Shown here piece by piece: positions 1 to 12,511 of a stretch of 36,038 bases of DNA. Within the stretch, counting starts at the first letter, position 1; the number at the start of each line of letters is the position of its first letter. Made by a program: the position numbers and the translations under genes. The DNA comes from Thermoplasmatota archaeon (lineage in GTDB: Archaea; Thermoplasmatota; E2; DHVEG-1), in the NCBI GenBank assembly GCA_030612095.1, contig JAUWOO010000002.1, forward strand, positions 1-36,038, read 5' to 3'. Below the pieces are notes generated by a model. It was not told where the DNA came from and searched no databases. It was given only the letters and a program-made list of their open reading frames with translations.

Positions 1-2790
<2,790 letters not shown>

Positions 2791-2802
2791 TCAATTTACG
2801 TC

Positions 2803-2861
2803 CAGGTTGCGTATGCAATCCATTGCCGTAGCAATGGCAACGATTATCAACAATGATAACT
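2803..2861 (-). other. Hairpin cluster in the pre-23S leader
   Basis: Just upstream of 23S the transcript can form three adjacent hairpins. One is GGTTGC/GCAATCC around 2804-2821. One is a perfect 7-bp stem, CCATTGC (2820-2826) with GCAATGG (2831-2837). One is TTATCA/TGATAA around 2844-2858. The first two share bases, so they may alternate. This is where archaeal pre-23S rRNA normally forms its long processing stem; the 3' partner lies outside the window. Confidence 0.5.
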
Positions 2862-2946
2862 ACCTTCTAACAGGCTATCATGTCTACGTTCTTACCAACT
2901 AATTTTTGAGGAGTAGTTAGCGATATTTTTCGATGGAAAATCGTAG

Positions 2947-3018
2947 TGGACCGGATGGGATTTGAACCCATGGCCTCCTGCTTGCAAAGCAGGCGATCTT
3001 CCGCTGATCTACCGGCCC
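2947..3018 (-). tRNA. tRNA-Ala (anticodon TGC)
   Basis: A 72-nt cloverleaf in the 16S-23S spacer. The acceptor stem GGGCCGG/CCGGTCC contains the G3:U70 pair that marks tRNA-Ala. The anticodon loop is CTTTGCAAG with anticodon TGC, the T arm contains GGTTCAAATCC, and the discriminator is A. CCA is not encoded. A 15-nt perfect hairpin (CTGATA-AAA-TATCAG, 3026-3040) lies just upstream in the transcript. tRNA-Ala in this spacer is typical of many Euryarchaeota, unlike Thermoplasmatales, whose rRNA genes are unlinked. Confidence 0.98.
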
Positions 3019-3072
3019 AACCTATCTGATAAAATATCAGTCGGTGAGCTGATAGCAGTTAATATATTTTTT

Positions 3073-3086
3073 GATCGACGTATGTT
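3073..3086 (-). repeat. 16S processing stem, 3' arm
   Basis: Fourteen bases downstream of 16S that pair with 4643-4656 upstream of 16S (13 Watson-Crick pairs plus one G-U). A second paired block, 3097-3104 with 4625-4632, lies on the 16S side. Together they form the long helix enclosing 16S, which in Archaea is cut at a bulge-helix-bulge by the tRNA splicing endonuclease. Confidence 0.85.
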
Positions 3087-3118
3087 TTTAGTGTTTGGTC
3101 CACCCGGTTTTAATTTCG

Positions 3119-4587
<1,469 letters not shown>

Positions 4588-4624
4588 CTGGCACACTATT
4601 ATTTATATTAATTTTGAATTGGTG

Positions 4625-4656
4625 GGTGAACCAAAATTCACCAACACACGTCGATC
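4625..4656 (-). repeat. 16S processing stem, 5' arm
   Basis: The two blocks 4643-4656 and 4625-4632 pair respectively with 3073-3086 and 3097-3104 on the far side of 16S. Both helices are perfect apart from one G-U pair each. They are separated by 10 nt on each side, of which three more bases can pair next to the inner helix. Confidence 0.85.
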
Positions 4657-4746
4657 GTCAGATTCAAGAGTGCGCAAAATCCCCCAAAGGGCATCTTGTT
4701 TTTCTTGAACCTCCACATACACTAGCTGTAACCCAAAACTGAAGCA

Positions 4747-4786
4747 ATCCATTCACAGATGTGAGCGATACCTCACCCTCATGGAT
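4747..4786 (-). other. Hairpin in the rRNA leader
   Basis: Outer stem ATCCAT/ATGGAT and inner stem GTGAG/CTCAC with a six-base loop, within the predicted 5' external spacer of the rRNA transcript. Function unknown; it may guide leader folding. Confidence 0.4.
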
Positions 4787-4836
4787 CGACCGGAAAGGTC
4801 TGGGTCATATACTCGGATTTAAAACGTATATGATAA

Positions 4837-4850
4837 CCCTATATAAAGGT
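4837..4850 (-). promoter_or_regulatory. rRNA operon promoter (TATA box)
   Basis: On the minus strand this reads ACCTTTATATAGGG, a strong archaeal TATA box with a purine/C context upstream. Transcription would start near 4815, giving a leader of about 230 nt before 16S, a normal arrangement for archaeal rRNA operons. Confidence 0.6.
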
Positions 4851-4859
4851 TACATAGGA

Positions 4860-5166
4860 AATTTTTGTCGCTGTCACCCAACAACCACAAAAGATAGTAG
4901 GTGCCGGGCGTAATTACATAACCACCCTGTAATACAGCAGAGGGGAAGAAATGCAACTAATATCGCGACATATATTCGATACCATGGTTGTCCTCTTTTT
5001 CATTTCTTGACATTACGTCTGTTCGATCAGAGAGGGACCCTATATTGGCATCAATCTGTCGCCTTGACCTTGCCTCTCCAATCATCATAATCAAGGAGAT
5101 CTTCGTATCAAGGCAACATAAAGCATCTAAAACGTTACTAATATTGATTTTGGTGAAAATGAGTAC
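4860..5166. other. Intergenic stretch, no gene recognised
   Basis: Between the rRNA promoter and the end of pyrF I find no convincing coding frame. A plus-strand open frame crosses it but runs antisense into pyrF, so I treat it as spurious. I looked for SRP RNA and RNase P RNA signatures and saw none. Confidence 0.5.
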
Positions 5167-5982
5167 TTACTGCCTATATTTGTTCATCTCATTTCTCAGA
5201 GACAATGCAGTATTCCTAGATGAATCGGCAAAATTTTCATCATTTCCAGCAAAAATTATCCCACGAGAGGAGTTTATAATTGCCATTTCTCCCTTTTTAT
5301 TTGTCCCACAGCTTATGGTTTTTTCAACATCCCCGCCTTGTTTACCTATACCAGGTATTAACAAAGGGATATCCTCGCCTAAAATATCGCGTATCGTCCT
5401 TAACTCGTCAGGATATGTGGCACCTACAACTGCCCCACAGTTACCATAACTGTTCCATTCCTTTATTTTACTGGCAACCATCTGATATATGGGGGTTTTT
5501 GAAACCATAATATCCTGAAAATCAACAGCCGAAGGATTAGACGTCCTACAAAGAATGAAACTGCATTTATCTTTATATTCTAGAAATGGCGTAATTCCAT
5601 CTTTTCCCAGATATGGATTTACGGTTGTTGCATCAGCTCCAAACGCCTCAAATATCGACCTAGCATATTTACGAGCAGTATTGCCAATATCATTTCGTTT
5701 TCCATCTAGAATTATAACAATGTTTTTTGGTATATATTCAATTGTCTTTTCCAATAATTCATAACCTTCCTTTCCAAAAACTTCATAAAAAGCCATATTT
5801 AATTTGTAGGCACATACAATATCTTTTGTGGCATTTATAATCGATTTGTTAAAGTCAAAAAGAGGTTTCCTACTAGTTTCAAATAAAAACTTTGGCATCT
5901 TTTCCTTGTCAATATCAAGACCGACACACAATAGACTATTATTTTCACAAACAATATTGTGCAATTTTTCTCTGAAATCCAT
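5167..5982 (-). CDS. pyrF: Orotidine 5'-phosphate decarboxylase, type 2
   Basis: Catalyses the last step of UMP synthesis, OMP to UMP plus CO2, in the cytoplasm. The catalytic signature LDGKRNDIGNTA supplies Asp93, Lys95 and Asp98; Lys60 lies in AYKLNMAFYE, and PGIGKQGG near residue 210 is the phosphate-binding loop. At 271 residues it belongs to the longer type 2 subfamily rather than the roughly 210-230-residue form common in Archaea. I chose the ATG at 5982. An in-frame TTG at 5994 would add four residues but has no ribosome-binding site. A TATA-like TTTTTATAT at 6016-6024 fits a short leader. It is divergent from the neighbouring glycosyltransferase; UMP also feeds UDP-sugars, which may explain the association. 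Confidence 0.93.
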   Translation of the reverse strand: MDFREKLHNIVCENNSLLCVGLDIDKEKMPKFLFETSRKPLFDFNKSIINATKDIVCAYKLNMAFYEVFGKEGYELLEKTIEYIPKNIVIILDGKRNDIGNTARKYARSIFEAFGADATTVNPYLGKDGITPFLEYKDKCSFILCRTSNPSAVDFQDIMVSKTPIYQMVASKIKEWNSYGNCGAVVGATYPDELRTIRDILGEDIPLLIPGIGKQGGDVEKTISCGTNKKGEMAIINSSRGIIFAGNDENFADSSRNTALSLRNEMNKYRQ

Positions 5983-6013
5983 ATAATTTCCCAATTGTCG
6001 TTAATGTAACTTC

Positions 6014-6025
6014 GCATATAAAAAG
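6014..6025 (-). promoter_or_regulatory. TATA-like promoter of pyrF
   Basis: Minus strand CTTTTTATATGC, centred about 38 nt before the chosen ATG. This predicts a transcript start near 5994 and a leader of about 12 nt. Confidence 0.45.
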
Positions 6026-6049
6026 ATAGATAAAAGATGATTTTCTAGT

Positions 6050-6061
6050 TAGATATTTAAT
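6050..6061 (+). promoter_or_regulatory. TATA-like promoter of the MurG-like gene
   Basis: AGATATTTAATG lies about 28 nt before the ATG at 6086, the spacing expected for a leaderless archaeal transcript. No Shine-Dalgarno sequence precedes the ATG, which agrees with leaderless translation. Confidence 0.45.
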
Positions 6062-6085
6062 GACAGACAGAATACAGCATTTTAG

Positions 6086-7174
6086 ATGAAAGTAATCTAT
6101 GGCGTATGCTCCTGGGGACTTGGACATGCAACAAGATCTCTACCAGTAATACGGAAGTTAATAGATGAGGACAATAAGGTAACAATCATAGCCAACGGTA
6201 GATCTCTAGAATTACTGAAAAAGGAGCTTGGAGAAGATATAGAATATATAGATATACCAGACTACCCAATGCTGCTATCAGAAAACTCACGACAGTTCAT
6301 GGCAAAAAGCGTGATTTATTGGCCATTATTCATAAGAAAAATGCAATCTGGTCTTAGCACACTGACAAAAATGCTAGAAACAAAAGAATGTGACGTTATA
6401 GTATCTGATGCACGATATGACATCTACAGTAAAAAAATCCCCTCATTTTTCATCTCACACCAGATGAGAATAATGAATCCACTTCGCATAAAAATGCTAG
6501 AAACGGGCAGTGAAATATTTAATTTATTTTTCTTTAAACGATTCCGTGGAGTAATAGTACCAGATTATAAAGAAGATAATTTATCTGGAGATCTCTCACA
6601 TAATCTCAAAAAAATTGATGAGGAAAAAATACACTATGTTGGTGTTCTCTCAGATTTTAAAAAGAAACGCACGAAAAAGGACATTGATTATCTAATATCC
6701 ATTTCAGGACCAGAACCACAGAGAACAATGCTTGAAAAAAAACTCTTATCGCAGGTAGATCAACTGGATGGAAACGTTGTCATAACTTTGGGTAAAGCAG
6801 AAAAAAAAGATAATTTGAATAGAAAAAACATCGAAACATATTCATTTTTAACAAAGGAAAAACGAGAGGACTTTTTGAACAGGTCAAAGCTTGTTATCTC
6901 ACGTAGTGGTTATTCTACAATACTAGATTTAACGGTAATAGGTGCAAAAGCATTAATGACTCCCACACCTGGACAGATAGAACAGGAGTATCTGTCACAA
7001 TATCATAACAAAAAAGGCACATTTTATTCGGTAAATCAAAGCGATATATATCTTAAAGAGGACGTAGAGATTGCGAAAAAAACAACAGGAATTAAGAGAA
7101 AGTGTGATGTCAAAAAAACTGTTGAAAATATTATAAACGTAATCTCTTCAACTGAAAAAAGTCCATTTAAATAG
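6086..7174 (+). CDS. MurG-like (GT28-type, GT-B fold) glycosyltransferase
   Basis: A 362-residue putative UDP-sugar transferase of the archaeal MurG-like group. The N-terminus MKVIYGVCSWGLGHATRSLP has the G-x-G-H-x-T-R loop typical of GT28 enzymes, where acceptor and phosphate bind. The C-terminal half has SRSGYSTILDL, the nucleotide-sugar binding motif, followed by TPTPGQIEQEYLSQY, as in MurG-type enzymes. There is no signal peptide or membrane span, so it probably acts at the inner face of the membrane on a polyprenyl-phosphate-linked acceptor. It opens a run of glycan genes on the same strand. Donor and acceptor cannot be told from sequence. Translation is probably leaderless. Confidence 0.8.
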   Translation: MKVIYGVCSWGLGHATRSLPVIRKLIDEDNKVTIIANGRSLELLKKELGEDIEYIDIPDYPMLLSENSRQFMAKSVIYWPLFIRKMQSGLSTLTKMLETKECDVIVSDARYDIYSKKIPSFFISHQMRIMNPLRIKMLETGSEIFNLFFFKRFRGVIVPDYKEDNLSGDLSHNLKKIDEEKIHYVGVLSDFKKKRTKKDIDYLISISGPEPQRTMLEKKLLSQVDQLDGNVVITLGKAEKKDNLNRKNIETYSFLTKEKREDFLNRSKLVISRSGYSTILDLTVIGAKALMTPTPGQIEQEYLSQYHNKKGTFYSVNQSDIYLKEDVEIAKKTTGIKRKCDVKKTVENIINVISSTEKSPFK

Positions 7175-7232
7175 GATTATTTTATTAGGGTGGAGAATAT
7201 ATACAACAAATATACGCTGTGAGAGGAGAAGG

Positions 7233-9083
7233 TTGGAAATCATTTCAAAATTAAGAGAAATCACAAAAAACTGGGTTTTCTGGTTAATTCTGGTTACAGG
7301 TATCGCTATAATTGTAAGATCACTACCTGCCTGGACCAATGCTGCATGGGGATGCGATTTTGGGATATATTACAGCCTTACAAACTCGCTTGTAGAAAGT
7401 GGAGAGTTGTTTAATTCCTATTATGGATGGGGCGGTTCTTATCAATACTTCCCAGTATTGTATGCCATAACTGGTGTTGCTCATTGGGTCACTGGAATAG
7501 ATGTGCTTACTATCATGCCAAAGATTGCTCCCATTTTTGGCGGTCTCTCAATAATGGTTTTTTACTTTATTGTACGTGAATTGACAGGTAACAAAAAAAT
7601 GGCTATACTTTCCAGTCTGCTTCTTGCAGTACTGCCATTTCATGCCTATCAGACAAGCCATGCATCACCTTTGACAATGGGACATTTCTTCATGATGCTT
7701 TCAATATATCTCTTTATAAAATATCGACAGGATTTCAGATACATAATTCCATTATTTATCTCCACGATACTTTTGATAATGTCCCATCATCTGACAACAT
7801 ACTTCTATCTCATTTCTCTAGTGTTTATTGTATTTGTTGAAAATGCAAGCAGAAAAGAATGGGCACCTTCCTTGAAGCTTGATGTTCCGTATATTTTATT
7901 GGCAAGTGGCCTTATATTTTCCTATTGGGCATTTATCGCAACTCCGGTATATGAAAGTTTTATGAACACAGGAATCGCATTAGGATCAATGTCAATAGAA
8001 TCTAACGTTACAATAGCTCTATTTTATATGTTGTTTTTTTCATCGTTTGGAGTCATTTGGTTAAAAAGAAGGTTTAATATATTCTTTGAAAGGGAAGATG
8101 CTACTGTCAACTCTTGCATAGTGAAGTTTTCAATAACATTGATAATAGGTCTAACAGCAATGGGCATTTTTTCAATATTTAAGATGCCGTGGACAAACTT
8201 CAGTTTAACACCTCTTTCGATAATATATTCTATACCTTTACTCCTCATTTTTGGATTTGGAGTTGCGGGTTTTAGACACACCCAATTCATAAAGAACGGT
8301 TTTTTTATCCGCGGATGGCTTATGGCGATACTATTATCATTTACATATGGGCTAGTAACCAATAGTTGGACACTATATCCCCATAGACATCTTGAATATA
8401 TGATGGCGCCCCTAAGTATAATGTCAATATATGGCATAAGAAGCATTTTTTTAAATCTAAATTACGAATCACTGTCAAAAAGGATTAGAAAAATTCCACA
8501 TGCTAGCACACAATTACTCAGCCAGTCTAGAAAAACAAGACTTGTGAAGAAACGTCAACTAGCATATATGTTTGTAGTAATCGTACTTGTCACAACAAAC
8601 GCTGTATCGATTTATCCCTCTCACGTAGCACTAAATGCATCATATGAAGTAATAACTAGTGAAAATCTATCTGTGACAGAATGGATGAAAGAAAACCTGG
8701 ATAAAAATAATAGTGTAACCGCTTCAGATCATCGTCTTGCAAGGATAGTAGAGGCAGTTGGATTTAACACAACACTAGATGAAACGATTATAATATGGGA
8801 TGCTGAAAATCTATCTGACTATATTGACGAGTTGCACGGCATTGGCAAAAACCATAGTAGAATCACACATATAGTAATCGATGACATAATGAGAGAAAGA
8901 GTTGTGCATGTTGGATTTGGAAAAATTGTATACATGACAAATGAATCCTATGACAAATTTCATTCTCAACCTTTTGAACTTGCATACAGAAACGCGACAA
9001 TAGATCAAAACATGGAAGAAATTCATTGGACAGAGCTATATAGCATAAACTGGACATACATTGAAGGGTTATCTTTGACATAA
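7233..9083 (+). CDS. GT-C membrane glycosyltransferase (PMT/AglB-like)
   Basis: A 616-residue polytopic protein with about ten membrane spans from residue 13 to about 465, then an extracytoplasmic C-terminal domain of about 150 residues. The first external loop carries CDFGIYYSL (Asp42), in the position of the catalytic acidic residue of GT-C enzymes that use polyprenyl-phosphate sugars. The tail, with SVTEWMKENLDKNNSV, resembles domains of archaeal oligosaccharyltransferase-like proteins. It is shorter than a typical AglB, and no clear WWDYG-type motif is present, so I call it a GT-C transferase rather than AglB. The start is TTG at 7233, preceded by GAGGAGAAGG. The external domain holds nine N-x-S/T sequons. 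Confidence 0.75.
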   Translation: MEIISKLREITKNWVFWLILVTGIAIIVRSLPAWTNAAWGCDFGIYYSLTNSLVESGELFNSYYGWGGSYQYFPVLYAITGVAHWVTGIDVLTIMPKIAPIFGGLSIMVFYFIVRELTGNKKMAILSSLLLAVLPFHAYQTSHASPLTMGHFFMMLSIYLFIKYRQDFRYIIPLFISTILLIMSHHLTTYFYLISLVFIVFVENASRKEWAPSLKLDVPYILLASGLIFSYWAFIATPVYESFMNTGIALGSMSIESNVTIALFYMLFFSSFGVIWLKRRFNIFFEREDATVNSCIVKFSITLIIGLTAMGIFSIFKMPWTNFSLTPLSIIYSIPLLLIFGFGVAGFRHTQFIKNGFFIRGWLMAILLSFTYGLVTNSWTLYPHRHLEYMMAPLSIMSIYGIRSIFLNLNYESLSKRIRKIPHASTQLLSQSRKTRLVKKRQLAYMFVVIVLVTTNAVSIYPSHVALNASYEVITSENLSVTEWMKENLDKNNSVTASDHRLARIVEAVGFNTTLDETIIIWDAENLSDYIDELHGIGKNHSRITHIVIDDIMRERVVHVGFGKIVYMTNESYDKFHSQPFELAYRNATIDQNMEEIHWTELYSINWTYIEGLSLT

Positions 9084-9104
9084 ATTTAATAGTAAAATGT
9101 TTTG

Positions 9105-10214
9105 ATGATCATGAACATAGTGGAGATAACAACATACAAGGAGGGTGGGATATACACCCACGTATCAGAACTTGTAAAAAGAATGAATGCAAACACAGTA
9201 CTTATCAGCGGAAATACAAAAAAATCAGGATATCAGAAAGAAAATGGACAAACGTTTTTTCATATACCTTCCATACTATCAATCTGGGAAATTTATTTCA
9301 TAAATCCGCCGGGATCCTATGAAAAAATAAAAGAATTAATCAATAAACATGAAATCGATCTCGTGCACCTCCATGGACCGCTCTTCACATTTTGCGGCGG
9401 AGTGATGAGAAAAACAAAGTTGCCCTGCATCATGACTACACACTATGTATTGGATTTTAAAGGAAATAAACTAATGGAATCCTTATACCGAGGAGTTATA
9501 AAATGGGTGACAAGATCGGCAGCAAAAAAGGTTGATAAAATTATTTGTGTCAATGAAGACTATATACCAATATATACCAGTTGGGGCATCGATCGAGATA
9601 AAATTGTCTATATCCCTAACGGCATCGATACTGAAAAATTTTCTCCTGGAAACTCAGACATAAAAAAGAAACTGAAATGTAAAAATCTATTAGTTTTCTG
9701 GGGGAGACTTGGATATCAAAAAAACATCCAAATTCTAATCAAAGCGTTCAAAAATATTAATACACCCGACACAAAAATGGTTATAATTGGAAAGGGGCCA
9801 GATATAAAAAAACTGAAAGCTCTTACCAATGGAGACAAAAACATTATTTTCACTGGTTACTTGTCAGATGATGAATTGTTAAATTATGCGCGAGGGGCAG
9901 ATGTGGCAGTTCTCCCATCAAGAGCCGAAAGTTGGGGCCTAGTAATTGGAGAAGCAATGGCCTGTGGATTACCGGTGATCTCCTCCAATGTTGGAAAAGC
10001 AGGAGAGCTTCTTGGAGAAGATAGAGGTTTAATTCTAGAAGGAGACACGGTATCTGAACTATCGGGAAAAATTGATTATTTATTAAACAACAAACAAATA
10101 GCAAAAGAGATGGGTATACGATCGCAGAAATTCATAGTTGAAAATTACGGGTGGGATGAAGTAGCGCAAAAAACAGAAGAATTATGTAAAACAATAATTA
10201 GAGAATGGAAATGA
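9105..10214 (+). CDS. GT4 family glycosyltransferase, copy 1
   Basis: A soluble GT-B glycosyltransferase of about 369 residues. The N-terminal domain starts MNIVEITTYKEGGIYTHVSEL, an acceptor-side glycine-rich loop. The C-terminal domain has VFWGRLGYQKNI and the E-x7-E motif ESWGLVIGE followed by AMACGLPVISS, which bind the nucleotide-sugar in retaining GT4 enzymes. Three starts lie close together (TTG 9102, ATG 9105, ATG 9111). The ATG at 9111 lines up with the homologous start of copy 2, and an AT-rich element near 9082-9092 fits a leaderless start there, so the true start may be 9111. It overlaps copy 2 by 10 nt. It probably adds a sugar to a lipid-linked or surface glycan; the donor is unknown. 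Confidence 0.85.
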   Translation: MIMNIVEITTYKEGGIYTHVSELVKRMNANTVLISGNTKKSGYQKENGQTFFHIPSILSIWEIYFINPPGSYEKIKELINKHEIDLVHLHGPLFTFCGGVMRKTKLPCIMTTHYVLDFKGNKLMESLYRGVIKWVTRSAAKKVDKIICVNEDYIPIYTSWGIDRDKIVYIPNGIDTEKFSPGNSDIKKKLKCKNLLVFWGRLGYQKNIQILIKAFKNINTPDTKMVIIGKGPDIKKLKALTNGDKNIIFTGYLSDDELLNYARGADVAVLPSRAESWGLVIGEAMACGLPVISSNVGKAGELLGEDRGLILEGDTVSELSGKIDYLLNNKQIAKEMGIRSQKFIVENYGWDEVAQKTEELCKTIIREWK

Positions 10215-11398
10215 AATACAGCCCATTAAATCAATATATAGAAAAAAATAAAGAGAATCCTAGCGTTTGCTTTTTTGATATTGTGAATATTGCAGAGATA
10301 ACAACATACAAGGAGGGTGGGGCATATACACACGTAGTAGAGCTGGCAATGAGAATAAACGCAGATGTCCTAATTGTCTGCGGCAATACAAATAAAGTGG
10401 GATATCAAAGAGAGGAAGATTACACATTTTTTCACATACCACTCCTTGCATCAGTTTGGGATATTTTTTTTATAAATAAGATAGGCTCCTACAAAAAATT
10501 TAAAGAATTGCTAAAAAGGGACAAAATAGACCTTGTCCATTTTCACAGCCCACTCTTTACCTTTCCTATAGGATTATTGAGGGAGAAGAATTATCCACTC
10601 ATAATGACAACTCACTATCTTCTCGATGTAAAAGCAAACAAACTTGCTGCATCAATTTACCACGAATTTATAAAGTGGACTACTAAATTTATAGCGAAAA
10701 ACGTCGACAAGATTATCTGCGTTAACGAAGATTACATCCCTGTTTTTTTGAGTTGGGGCATTGATCGAGATAAACTTACTTATATCCCAAATGGCGTAGA
10801 TACAAAGAAATTTTCACCAGGGAAATCAAATGCTAAAATGAAATTTAGAAATGACAAATTGATAGTTTATTTCGGCAGGTTGCACTACCAAAAGAATATA
10901 GATATGCTCATCAGAAGTTTCAAATATATTAAAGACAAAGTCGATGATGTAAAACTAGTTATCATTGGCGACGGGACAGACTTTGATAAACTTAAAAAAA
11001 TGAGTTTGCACGATAAAGACATTATTATGACTGGTTTTTTACCGGATGAAGATTTGATAGATTACCTAAGAGCTGCAGATCTTGTGGTTTTTCCGTCCAG
11101 GGGAGAAAATGCAAGTTTTACACTACTTGAAGCAATGGCATGTGGCATTCCAGTCATATCTTCTGATGTTGGAAATGCAAAAAATCTTCTAGCGGATGGT
11201 AGAGGGGTGCTACTTGAAAAATATACAGAGAAAGAAATAGCCGAAAAATGCATATCTCTGTTGAAGAATAAAGAAAAAGCTGAAAAAATGGGAGGGAAAT
11301 CAAGAACATTCGTACAGCAAAACTACAGTTGGGGGAAAATATCTAAAAAAACAGAGGAATTATACAAAACATTAATCGAGGAGAGAAAAGAAAAATAG
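10205..11398 (+). CDS. GT4 family glycosyltransferase, copy 2
   Basis: Tandem paralogue of the preceding gene; by eye more than half of the residues are identical. It has the same domains: the EITTYKEGG loop, VYFGRLHYQKNI, and the E-x7-E motif ENASFTLLE before AMACGIPVISS. The frame opens with ATG at 10205, overlapping copy 1 by 10 nt. However, homology begins only at residue 27, exactly at an in-frame GTG (10283). The first 26 residues are therefore either a unique extension or untranslated sequence. Neither start has a clear ribosome-binding site. A 27-nt stretch (10295-10321) is identical to 9123-9149 in copy 1. The copies probably act in series on the same glycan. Confidence 0.83.
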   Translation: MEMKYSPLNQYIEKNKENPSVCFFDIVNIAEITTYKEGGAYTHVVELAMRINADVLIVCGNTNKVGYQREEDYTFFHIPLLASVWDIFFINKIGSYKKFKELLKRDKIDLVHFHSPLFTFPIGLLREKNYPLIMTTHYLLDVKANKLAASIYHEFIKWTTKFIAKNVDKIICVNEDYIPVFLSWGIDRDKLTYIPNGVDTKKFSPGKSNAKMKFRNDKLIVYFGRLHYQKNIDMLIRSFKYIKDKVDDVKLVIIGDGTDFDKLKKMSLHDKDIIMTGFLPDEDLIDYLRAADLVVFPSRGENASFTLLEAMACGIPVISSDVGNAKNLLADGRGVLLEKYTEKEIAEKCISLLKNKEKAEKMGGKSRTFVQQNYSWGKISKKTEELYKTLIEERKEK

Positions 11399-11413
11399 TA
11401 ATCTTCTTATGTA

Positions 11414-12364
11414 TCACTTAAAAAGATACGGGCTCAACGAGGAAATAAACGAAGATGGAGAAGTAAATACATCAGTCGCAAAATATTGATACCAACCGCA
11501 GCGTTTTGTACAGTTTTTCATATCTTGTCTTGCCTTCTTTGCCTCATCCGATTTTACGAAATCCATAACTGAGCCCTCAGTGAAATTGTAGAGTCTTTTA
11601 CCAACAGTTCTACATGGATAAAAAAGTCCGCCATCAGAATCAATAATAACTGAAGATGTAGAGCACCCATGCAGCTTGTTAATATTATCCAAAAATCCTT
11701 TTGGTGTCGTAATGGTATTTCTATACTTCTTCTTCAGCCTGATTATTTCCTCCCTGAACTTCCCAGAATCAGGATAATAATCATCTGTTCCTTCTAGATG
11801 ACATGCTGGCATTATCACAGTCCTTGCACCTACTTCATATACTCTTTTAACCTTTTCTTCTATCGCATCCACTGTATCCTTTGTGACAACTATTTGGATG
11901 CATATCTCTGGGCCGTAGCTTTGAAATTCCTCAAGTCGCTCAAAGAACTCAAGATTATCATGCCCTTCATCTATGCTTATGTGAAGATAATCAATGTTTT
12001 TACCATATTCTTCCATAGGTCTCTTGTCAAGCAGATGTCCATTAGTAGTAAAAAATAGGTAAAATGGCTTTTTATAGGCATATTCTAGAATCTCACCTAG
12101 GTCTTTTCTCATTAGAGGGTCACCTCCTTCAAGACTTAGGAGTGTAATACTAGAGTTCCCAAGATTATCCAACACTTTGAAAACATCCTCTTTGGAAAGA
12201 TCTGGTGTTTTTTCCATCCACACATTACAAAAACTACATTTTAGCGTACACTTATGTGTGATTTTAAACGAGGCGTAAAATGGATATATGCTTTCACCTG
12301 CCAAATAATTTGAAAAAGCACAGCCTGCCGTTTTTAGATATTTCCCAAGAGGTAATTTTTCCAT
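11414..12364 (-). CDS. Radical SAM protein with C-terminal cysteine-rich (SPASM/twitch-like) region
   Basis: A 316-residue radical SAM enzyme. CTLKCSFC (Cys39, Cys43, Cys46) matches CxxxCxxC, which binds the 4Fe-4S cluster that cleaves S-adenosylmethionine. SLEGGDPLM is the GGE-type motif that contacts SAM. The C-terminal part adds cysteines in LHGCSTSS, FYPCRTVG and CTKRCGWYQY, suggesting a second cluster as in SPASM or twitch domains. I chose the ATG at 12364; an in-frame GTG at 12373 adds three residues. It is convergent with the GT4 pair and divergent from the UPF0104-like gene. The substrate is unknown. Context suggests a surface glycan, lipid carrier or peptide, but this is inference only. 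Confidence 0.8.
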   Translation of the reverse strand: MEKLPLGKYLKTAGCAFSNYLAGESIYPFYASFKITHKCTLKCSFCNVWMEKTPDLSKEDVFKVLDNLGNSSITLLSLEGGDPLMRKDLGEILEYAYKKPFYLFFTTNGHLLDKRPMEEYGKNIDYLHISIDEGHDNLEFFERLEEFQSYGPEICIQIVVTKDTVDAIEEKVKRVYEVGARTVIMPACHLEGTDDYYPDSGKFREEIIRLKKKYRNTITTPKGFLDNINKLHGCSTSSVIIDSDGGLFYPCRTVGKRLYNFTEGSVMDFVKSDEAKKARQDMKNCTKRCGWYQYFATDVFTSPSSFISSLSPYLFK

Positions 12365-12482
12365 AGAAACCACAGATTATTCCTGGACAATATGTTACTA
12401 CAGATAAGGTTTTTTGTTTATTTTACCAAATGCTTTACTCAAGATAGTTGGCCGTACTCCATCGTTGAAATAACCATAAGAG

Positions 12483-12491
12483 AAATATATC
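12483..12491 (+). promoter_or_regulatory. TATA-like element of the UPF0104-type gene
   Basis: AAATATATC lies about 25 nt before the GTG at 12512, so the transcript would begin at or next to the start codon. This supports the GTG as a leaderless start. Confidence 0.4.
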
Positions 12492-12511
12492 ATCCTTGAA
12501 ATAACGGTAAT

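Noticed and set aside
4988..5449. 153-codon plus-strand frame
   Set aside because: Over half is antisense to pyrF, which has clear catalytic motifs; no start signals.
8024..8446. 140-codon minus-strand frame
   Set aside because: Antisense shadow of the GT-C membrane protein.
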